A DNA stretch of 11,393 nt. Source: Planctomycetota bacterium. GTDB lineage: Bacteria; Planctomycetota; Phycisphaerae; WQYP01. The stretch covers positions 1 through 11,393 of the forward strand of contig JAJZEY010000555.1 in NCBI GenBank assembly GCA_021805585.1, in the 5' to 3' direction. Under the pieces are notes generated by a model. The model did not search any database. It had not been told where the DNA came from and worked only from the letters and a program-made list of their open reading frames with translations. Of this stretch, positions 6,661 through 11,393 are shown in pieces. Within the stretch, counting starts at the first letter, position 1. The number at the start of each line of letters is the position of its first letter. Position numbers and translations under genes: made by a program.

Positions 6661-8314
6661 CGGCCGCGGGCTTTCGCGCCCCTGGCTTTGCGGCCCGCGC
6701 CGAAAAGTGCAATCGCACCTGGAACAACATTTCAAAGCATTCGCACTTGTGGCGGGCCGCCCAAAGCTCCAATTCGGGGTCAAATGCGGTTTGCACCACA
6801 ACGCCGACCGTTCCCTTGCGGCGAATGATCCGCAGGTCGCGGACGTTGCCATAGTGGCCGCGGTCCAGCGCTTCGGCCAGGCGGAGAATCGCGGAAAGCT
6901 GATCCACAATTTTTCGATCAGGCGGTGGGAGAGCCATGTAATCGGGGTGGCTTTTCTTTGGTTCACTGCGTCTATGATACCGGGCGGTATTGGCCATGAT
7001 TTCCAGTTCACGGGGCGAAAAGCCGCTTAAATCACCGTTTTTTATCAGGTACAGAGAATGTTTATGGTGGCCGCTATGGCCGATATGCCAGCCGATATCG
7101 TGCATGAGGGCGGCGAATTCGAGAAGTTCGCGGTATTGGCGGCGCAATTTGTGCAGGGGCAAAAGCCGATCAAAAAGACTCACCGCCAGCCAGGCGACCT
7201 GTTGGTGGTGCGCTTCGTCAAAATTGCACCGCCGCCCCAGTTCCACCACACTGCGCCGCCGCGGATCGGTTACTTCCACCGAAAGACGAATCCGCGGCCA
7301 ATGCGTCTGCATATAGTCGATGATCATTCCCTCACGCATCGCGCGATCGGAAACTTCAATCACCGGGATATCCAGTTCATCAAAAAGATATTTCACCAGC
7401 ACGGCTCCGGCGACAATTTGGTCAGCCCGGCCGGGATCCAGCCCGGAAAGGTCCAGGCGGTCTTTCTGATCCATATTCAGCAGTCGCCGATAAAGTGTTT
7501 CGAAATCCTCACGTCGGATTTCCGTAAGCACGCGATGGCGAATAACGTCCTGCCCATGTCGCGCCAGGCACATTGCCGCCAGATTTTCCATGGTTCCGGA
7601 GGTTCCAATGAATTTAGCCGGTGAGAGTTTCCGTGTCCGCTTGATAATGTCCTTGAGTTCATGATGAATATGTTTTTCAAGCGCCCGAATTTCCCCGCGG
7701 CCTGGCGGGTCGTGGGCGATAAACCGCTGGGTCAGGCGGCTGGCACCAAGTTTGCGGCTTTCCAGCATCGCGGCTTTCTGCGAATCACCAATAATAAACT
7801 CCGCCGACCCGCCGCCAATGTCCACGACCAGCGCGCTGGAATCCACCATATCCACCGCCTGACGCACCGCCAGGTAAATCAGGCGGGCCTCCTCCTGCGA
7901 GCTGATCACGCGAATGTTCAAACCCAGCTGCGATTTGGCGGCTTGGACAAAATCGCCGCCGTTAACGCTTTCCCGCACCGCACTGGTGGCATAGGCCCGT
8001 ATCCGGTCACATTCCAGATTGCGCGCCACCCGCAGATAGCGCCCCAGCACGGTAAGGGTGTGCTGCATGGCGGACCGGGTAAGAACATGACGAACCAGCG
8101 CGGCACTGCCGAGTCGCGTGAGGTCTTTTTCCGAACTTAAAATCTTAAAGCCAACCGACCGGGTCACCTCCACCACCACCATGTGCAGGCTGTTGGTGCC
8201 GATATCAATTGCGGCCAGCCGCAGGCCATGTGGCGCGCTGCGATGTCCGCCGGATTCAGGTGCACCGGTTCCAGTGGAGGAGCCGGTCTTAATATATGTG
8301 CGAGACTTTGCCAT
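6653..8314 (-). CDS. ppx: Ppx/GppA-family exopolyphosphatase / pppGpp phosphohydrolase with C-terminal HD domain
   Basis: A 553-residue cytoplasmic enzyme of the ASKHA fold, expected to release phosphate from long-chain polyphosphate or to convert pppGpp to ppGpp; the two activities cannot be told apart by sequence. Family motifs are AAIDIGTNSLHMVVVE (34-49), ATSAVRES (109-116), VISSQEEARLIYLAV (136-150), VVDIGGGSAEFI (163-174) with catalytic-region acids, and IGTSGTMENLA (236-246). The C-terminal half (about 350-540) is an HD-type domain with LMHDIGWHIGHSGHHKHS (403-420; His405-Asp406), and LRLAEALDRGHYGNV (477-491). Overall length is close to the roughly 510 residues of E. coli Ppx, with a 30-residue polar N-terminal extension and a basic Ala/Arg tail. 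AGG lies 4 nt before the ATG. It diverges from a CHAD gene over 50 bp and precedes mutL. Confidence 0.93.
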   Translation of the reverse strand: MAKSRTYIKTGSSTGTGAPESGGHRSAPHGLRLAAIDIGTNSLHMVVVEVTRSVGFKILSSEKDLTRLGSAALVRHVLTRSAMQHTLTVLGRYLRVARNLECDRIRAYATSAVRESVNGGDFVQAAKSQLGLNIRVISSQEEARLIYLAVRQAVDMVDSSALVVDIGGGSAEFIIGDSQKAAMLESRKLGASRLTQRFIAHDPPGRGEIRALEKHIHHELKDIIKRTRKLSPAKFIGTSGTMENLAAMCLARHGQDVIRHRVLTEIRREDFETLYRRLLNMDQKDRLDLSGLDPGRADQIVAGAVLVKYLFDELDIPVIEVSDRAMREGMIIDYMQTHWPRIRLSVEVTDPRRRSVVELGRRCNFDEAHHQQVAWLAVSLFDRLLPLHKLRRQYRELLEFAALMHDIGWHIGHSGHHKHSLYLIKNGDLSGFSPRELEIMANTARYHRRSEPKKSHPDYMALPPPDRKIVDQLSAILRLAEALDRGHYGNVRDLRIIRRKGTVGVVVQTAFDPELELWAARHKCECFEMLFQVRLHFSARAAKPGARKPAAAR

Positions 8315-8322
8315 ATGGCCTG

Positions 8323-8351
8323 ATTATGCTGCCAGTGGTCATGATTGTCTA
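8323..8351 (-). promoter_or_regulatory. Predicted sigma-70-type promoter for ppx, nearly leaderless
   Basis: On the minus strand TAGACA (8351-8346) and CATAAT (8328-8323) each match consensus at 5 of 6 positions and are exactly 17 nt apart. Transcription would start about 7 nt past the -10, within a few bases of the ppx ATG at 8314, giving an mRNA with almost no leader. The alternative is a promoter further upstream inside the CHAD gene. Confidence 0.45.
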
Positions 8352-8364
8352 ACAGGTATACCGG

Positions 8365-9429
8365 ATGAAGCACCCCAACGTCACAACCGCAAGAATTAAA
8401 CCCGGGGCACCCGGCGCGCCGCGCGGCAAGGGAGGACCCGGAAAATGGCCGGTCTTCGCCACACTGAATCCGCCGCGGCCTGCGGCTTGGCCATCCGACC
8501 GACCGGCAAACCTTGCCGCGTTTTTCCGCCATGCCGAAGAACGTGTCCTTGGTCAGGTCATTGCCGCCGCTCATGCGCCGGATGCCGAGGCGATTCATGA
8601 TTTGCGCGTCACGCTGCGCCGATTTGCGGAACTGCTGCAGACCGCCCGCATCGCCGGTCTATTGCCCGACGGCAAAGGCCGACGCCTGCTGCGACGAATA
8701 CGCGATATTCGGCGGCTTGGCGGCGATGTGCGGGATATTGACGTACTCCTTGAGCTTCTCTCCAGGCGGCCCGGTGTTAGGCACAGTCCAAAACAACCCG
8801 GGGAAGCCGCATCCGGGCGACGATGCCTGAAGCTATTCCAGAAAAGAAAGGGGCTGGTCAAGAAGCTGCAAACCGAACTTCGCAAGCTGATTGCAGGCGG
8901 ATTCCTGGCCATGTTGAACCGGCGCTTAACCGCAACGGGCCGCACGGCGCTGCCGACTCCGACCACCGGCCATATCCGGCGACGGGTTATGGTGAATCGC
9001 CGTAATTTTGTCGGTGCCTGCAAGGTTGCCGCGGCCAAGGGAAATGATCGCCTGATTCACCGCGCCCGAATTGCGGCAAAAAAGCTGCGCTATTCCTATG
9101 AACTTGCATCCGAGGCTGGGGTGGCGGACCTTCAACCGATTCTCCGACGGCTTAAGAAGTTTCAAAAAATTACCGGCGATTTACATGACGCCCATCTTGC
9201 GATGGAATTCTTCGCTTCGGACGAAAAAAAAACAGTCGACATTCCGGCCGGTGGCGTTTCGTCACGTATTGTTACCCGCCACGCCTGCCTGCACGCGGCC
9301 GCGATCAAAGAACTGGCCGACTGGCTTCATGTGCGTGCACATTCGACTGGTGGAAGGCCGAAGGGAAGGGGTGGTTCAAATTTACTTTCCCGAAACAAAC
9401 GTCGGACGGGACAACTACGCGGGGGTTGA
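8365..9429 (+). CDS. CHAD domain-containing protein, likely polyphosphate-binding
   Basis: A 354-residue protein with one CHAD (conserved histidine alpha-helical) domain from about 50 to 325, built from two similar helical halves. The first half has AEAIHDLRVTLRRFAELLQ (74-92; His78, Arg81, Arg85, Arg86) and RRLGGDVRDIDVLLELL (116-132). The second has RLIHRARIAAKKLRYSYEL (229-247; His232, Lys239, Lys240, Arg242, Tyr243) and FQKITGDLHDAHLAMEFF (266-283). These basic and histidine residues line the channel that binds polyphosphate in characterised CHAD proteins. The first 45 residues are Pro/Gly-rich and probably disordered; the tail (329-354) is strongly basic. No CYTH domain is fused, so it is probably a binding or targeting protein and not an enzyme. 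It is divergent from ppx, supporting a polyphosphate role. Its last 15 bp overlap the convergent HD-GYP gene. AGG lies about 9 nt before the ATG. Confidence 0.9.
   Translation: MKHPNVTTARIKPGAPGAPRGKGGPGKWPVFATLNPPRPAAWPSDRPANLAAFFRHAEERVLGQVIAAAHAPDAEAIHDLRVTLRRFAELLQTARIAGLLPDGKGRRLLRRIRDIRRLGGDVRDIDVLLELLSRRPGVRHSPKQPGEAASGRRCLKLFQKRKGLVKKLQTELRKLIAGGFLAMLNRRLTATGRTALPTPTTGHIRRRVMVNRRNFVGACKVAAAKGNDRLIHRARIAAKKLRYSYELASEAGVADLQPILRRLKKFQKITGDLHDAHLAMEFFASDEKKTVDIPAGGVSSRIVTRHACLHAAAIKELADWLHVRAHSTGGRPKGRGGSNLLSRNKRRTGQLRGG
9224..9232 (+). other. A9 homopolymer inside the CHAD gene
   Basis: Nine consecutive A residues encode part of Glu287-Lys288-Lys289-Thr290. The frame used before and after the tract gives sensible CHAD helices (for example AAAIKELADWL downstream), so no frameshift is apparent. 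Such a tract is prone to polymerase slippage, and the +1 frame stays open to 9445. Confidence 0.5.
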
Positions 9430-10863
9430 ACAATCAAGCCCTTGACCAATGGCATCTTTTAATGCCGCCAGACATTCGGCATCGATTGCGGTTCCCTCAT
9501 CCTTTTCCATAATCGCCAAGGTTTGGGGCACGGGAACGGCCTTGCGGTATGGCCGTTCGGCGGTAATGGCATCAAAGATGTCCGCAGTGGTTAAAATGCG
9601 GACTTCCAGGGGAATTTCGCTGTCGACAAGACCGCGCGGATATCCCTTTCCATCCAGGCGTTCATGATGCGACCCGGCAACGAAGGCCAACTCGGCAAAG
9701 ATGGGAATGCGTTTAAGAATTTCCTCGGAAAAAGCGGGATGTTCTTTTACCTTCAACCATTCCTGAGGCGTGAGCTTTCCAGGCTTGTCCAGAATGGCGT
9801 TGCTGACCGCGAGCTTGCCTATGTCGTGAAGAAGAGCGGTCCGGTGCAGCCATCGCCGCTGCTGATTGGAAAATCCCATGGCGCGGGCAATGGCCACGGT
9901 GTACCGCGCAACACGGGAGGAATGACCGAAGGTAAAGGGACTTTTAGAGTCGATGACGCGGGCGAATGCGGCGGCAATTTCATCCATCTGCGTATCATCA
10001 ACGAGGCAGGCGTGAATGGAAGGCTCCAGCGAACGGACGCGCATATCCAGATTCGGATCATCCAAGGCTCCGAAAAAATTCGGCTCCCCGGACAGCTCGA
10101 TTGCCGACTGTACCAGCATCGGGTCAAACCAGGTGGCGCAGCGGTCTTTCAACTGTCTAATGGCTTCAGCTGCGCCGCCCACACTATAAAAAACCTCGGC
10201 AACCTGCGCCAGAAGCGCGATCCGACTGACGAGGGGAATCGCCGTGCCGGACATGTGTGCCGGCCGCCCCTTGCCGTTCCAATGTTCCCCCAGGCAGGCG
10301 ATTCCTTCGGCGACAACTTCGCTAAAGCCCATTTGCCGGGCTATTTCCGATCCGCGTTCGCATCGCCCCTGCACCAGTTCAGTTTGCAGCTTTTCGCCAT
10401 TAAGCGCCAGATTAATAAACCGCCCGATTTTTTCGCGAAGTGAGGCATCCGGTGCCAGGTTCGCCAGCACAAACCGCGCCACGCGCGTGAAGCTCTGCGA
10501 ATCCAGTGTGGCGTAGTTCTGCTTTATTTCCCGCTCATCATTGGCATAAAGTTCAAAAAGGCGAGCCGCATTGCTTGAACAACCGGCATCCTTTAAAAGA
10601 ATGGTGTAGTAAAGATCGGACAATTCACGTTCGCTTAAGTCCAGTCGGTAACCTATTTTCATGCCCAGCCAGCAGGCGCGCAAACAATGGCCGGGTGGCA
10701 GGCCTTCGGTCAGGTCCAGGGCGTAGCTTAGCGCGCCGATAAGTTCGGAAAGATACATATCCTTCGGCGCGCTGGACATGTTCATCCATGCCAGCGGCGT
10801 ATCAGATAAACAGATCGAAATTCCACCGTTAACCGTTGTTGTCATACTCTCACCACCTGTCAT
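9415..10863 (-). CDS. Tandem HD / HD-GYP protein, probable cyclic-di-GMP phosphodiesterase
   Basis: A 482-residue soluble protein with two HD repeats. The C-terminal HD-GYP domain (about 292-475) is canonical: GHSSRVARYT (313-322), LLHDIGKLAVSNAILDKPGK (344-363; His346-Asp347), KEHP (373-376; His375), SHHERLDGKGYPRGL (398-412) and TTADIFDAITAERPYR (425-440; Asp428). This family hydrolyses the second messenger c-di-GMP. The N-terminal half (about 58-225) looks like a decayed copy: GHCLRACWLG, LLKDAGCS where LLHDIGK is expected, and EHWNGKGRP in place of the HHE-GYP stretch. It has lost metal ligands and is probably regulatory. No receiver, PAS or membrane segment is seen, so the input signal is unknown. 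The start at 10863 has AAAGGA 8 nt upstream; an in-frame ATG at 10845 is a lesser alternative. The 3' end overlaps the CHAD gene tail to tail. Confidence 0.92.
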   Translation of the reverse strand: MTGGESMTTTVNGGISICLSDTPLAWMNMSSAPKDMYLSELIGALSYALDLTEGLPPGHCLRACWLGMKIGYRLDLSERELSDLYYTILLKDAGCSSNAARLFELYANDEREIKQNYATLDSQSFTRVARFVLANLAPDASLREKIGRFINLALNGEKLQTELVQGRCERGSEIARQMGFSEVVAEGIACLGEHWNGKGRPAHMSGTAIPLVSRIALLAQVAEVFYSVGGAAEAIRQLKDRCATWFDPMLVQSAIELSGEPNFFGALDDPNLDMRVRSLEPSIHACLVDDTQMDEIAAAFARVIDSKSPFTFGHSSRVARYTVAIARAMGFSNQQRRWLHRTALLHDIGKLAVSNAILDKPGKLTPQEWLKVKEHPAFSEEILKRIPIFAELAFVAGSHHERLDGKGYPRGLVDSEIPLEVRILTTADIFDAITAERPYRKAVPVPQTLAIMEKDEGTAIDAECLAALKDAIGQGLDCSTPA

Positions 10864-11182
10864 TTTCGTATTCCTTTCAAGACATTACCGCAGGCGGCTC
10901 ATGCCGTGGTTTTCACGATGGGGCGAAGGGCCATGTGCCGCTAAATATCGACATTTCAGGACCGCGGAGGCTAATTCATTTCCGCGGGATTTTGCCGGGA
11001 TTAACCGGCACGGACAATGCAGGCATTCTTATGGGGCGTTTACAACCTTACCGGACGCCGAATCGAATCGCCGCCGGACGCCGGCTGCGGGGCGGCGGCC
11101 AATTGCAGGCCCGATCAACCAACAATGCGGCACCACGTCGCATCCGTTATCATCTGTTCGCGGATGGTGCGGAGGCCGTCCG
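10864..11182. other. Intergenic region, divergent between HD-GYP and antiporter genes
   Basis: About 320 bases without a convincing gene. An open frame ending at 11186 crosses it, but its product is Arg-rich and motif-free. It should contain promoters for both flanking genes; I see no strong -35/-10 pair. It holds two clean hairpins (10962-11010) and a 10-bp direct repeat, CCGGACGCCG, at 11051-11060 and 11074-11083. Confidence 0.5.
10962..11010. repeat. Two adjacent inverted repeats
   Basis: CCGCGGA (10962-10968) and TCCGCGG (10981-10987) are perfect 7-bp arms around 12 nt. TGCCGG (10993-10998) and CCGGCA (11005-11010) are perfect 6-bp arms around 6 nt. They lie 5 bp apart. No T tract follows either strand closely, so they are more likely operators or leader hairpins than terminators. 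Confidence 0.45.
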
Positions 11183-11200
11183 GTGATCAGGAATGCGGCC

Positions 11201-11393
11201 ATGACCATTCAGCACTTTGTCCTGCAAATTGCAATCATTCTGCTGGTGGCGCGCGCCTGCGGCGCGGCGCTAAGGTCTGTGGGGCAACCGGAGGTGATCG
11301 GCGAAATGATCGGCGGATTGCTGCTGGGGCCATCGGCGTTGGGCTTGGTGTGGCATGGCGCGGTTCAAAACTGGCTGTTTCCGAAATCGTCCA
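11201..11393 (+). CDS. Cation:proton antiporter, CPA2/Kef-type (N-terminal fragment)
   Basis: The first 64 codons of an integral inner-membrane antiporter, running off the right edge. The hydrophobic first helix FVLQIAIILLVARACGAAL is followed by the family hallmark SVGQPEVIGEMIGGLLLGPS (27-46) and LGLVWHG, then a FP motif (58-59). These are typical of the Na+/H+ or K+/H+ exchangers of the CPA2 (KefB/KefC/GerN-like) family. Whether a RCK/TrkA-N regulatory domain follows is not visible. The ATG at 11201 has AGGA 8 nt upstream. An in-frame GTG at 11183 with a stronger GGAGG 7 nt upstream (11171-11175) would add six residues and is a real alternative. Ion specificity cannot be judged. Confidence 0.88.
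   Translation, partial: MTIQHFVLQIAIILLVARACGAALRSVGQPEVIGEMIGGLLLGPSALGLVWHGAVQNWLFPKSS

Noticed and set aside
9664..10443. Plus-strand open frame of 259 codons
   Set aside because: Antisense to the HD-GYP gene, whose catalytic motifs are in the minus frame; no domain seen.
10836..11186. Plus-strand open frame of 116 codons before the antiporter
   Set aside because: It overlaps the start of the HD-GYP gene and encodes an Arg-rich, motif-free product. Its stop overlapping a GTG is noted as a finding, but it is not annotated as a gene.

Overview
This is a bacterial chromosomal segment with densely packed, intact genes, mid-to-high GC, and no mobile elements, CRISPR arrays, tRNA or rRNA genes that I can see. 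The gene content (a GntR regulator fused to a LacI-type sensor, an enlarged sodium/solute symporter, a sugar-porter MFS protein, a MutL with an intact endonuclease motif, and a tandem HD-GYP protein) would fit a PVC-group bacterium such as a Phycisphaerae-like planctomycete. That placement is inference from gene style, not proven by any marker here.

Left part (1-4478) is a carbohydrate or solute uptake locus. A GntR/LacI-type repressor (minus, cut by the window edge) lies downstream of an SSS-family sodium:solute symporter (minus). A 405-bp divergent control region separates the symporter from a sugar-porter MFS transporter (plus). The control region holds a nested inverted repeat and an extended -10 element that would give the symporter a long structured 5' leader.

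Middle part (4531-8314, minus) contains a Ppx/GppA-type polyphosphate/pppGpp phosphohydrolase with a C-terminal HD domain, followed 94 bases downstream by mutL. They may form an operon. The gap between them is rich in small hairpins, one of which overlaps the ppx stop codon.

Right part (8365-11393) begins with a CHAD-domain protein (plus) that diverges from ppx across only 50 bp. CHAD proteins bind polyphosphate, so the pair is probably a polyphosphate module. The CHAD gene converges with and overlaps by 15 bp a tandem HD-GYP c-di-GMP phosphodiesterase (minus) whose first HD repeat has lost its metal ligands. After a roughly 320-bp region with hairpins but no convincing gene, the window ends in the first 64 codons of a Kef/CPA2-type cation:proton antiporter (plus).

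I found no clearly novel multi-gene system. The best leads are the structured leader between the two transporters, the polyphosphate pair with a nearly leaderless promoter, and the degenerate-plus-canonical HD-GYP protein.
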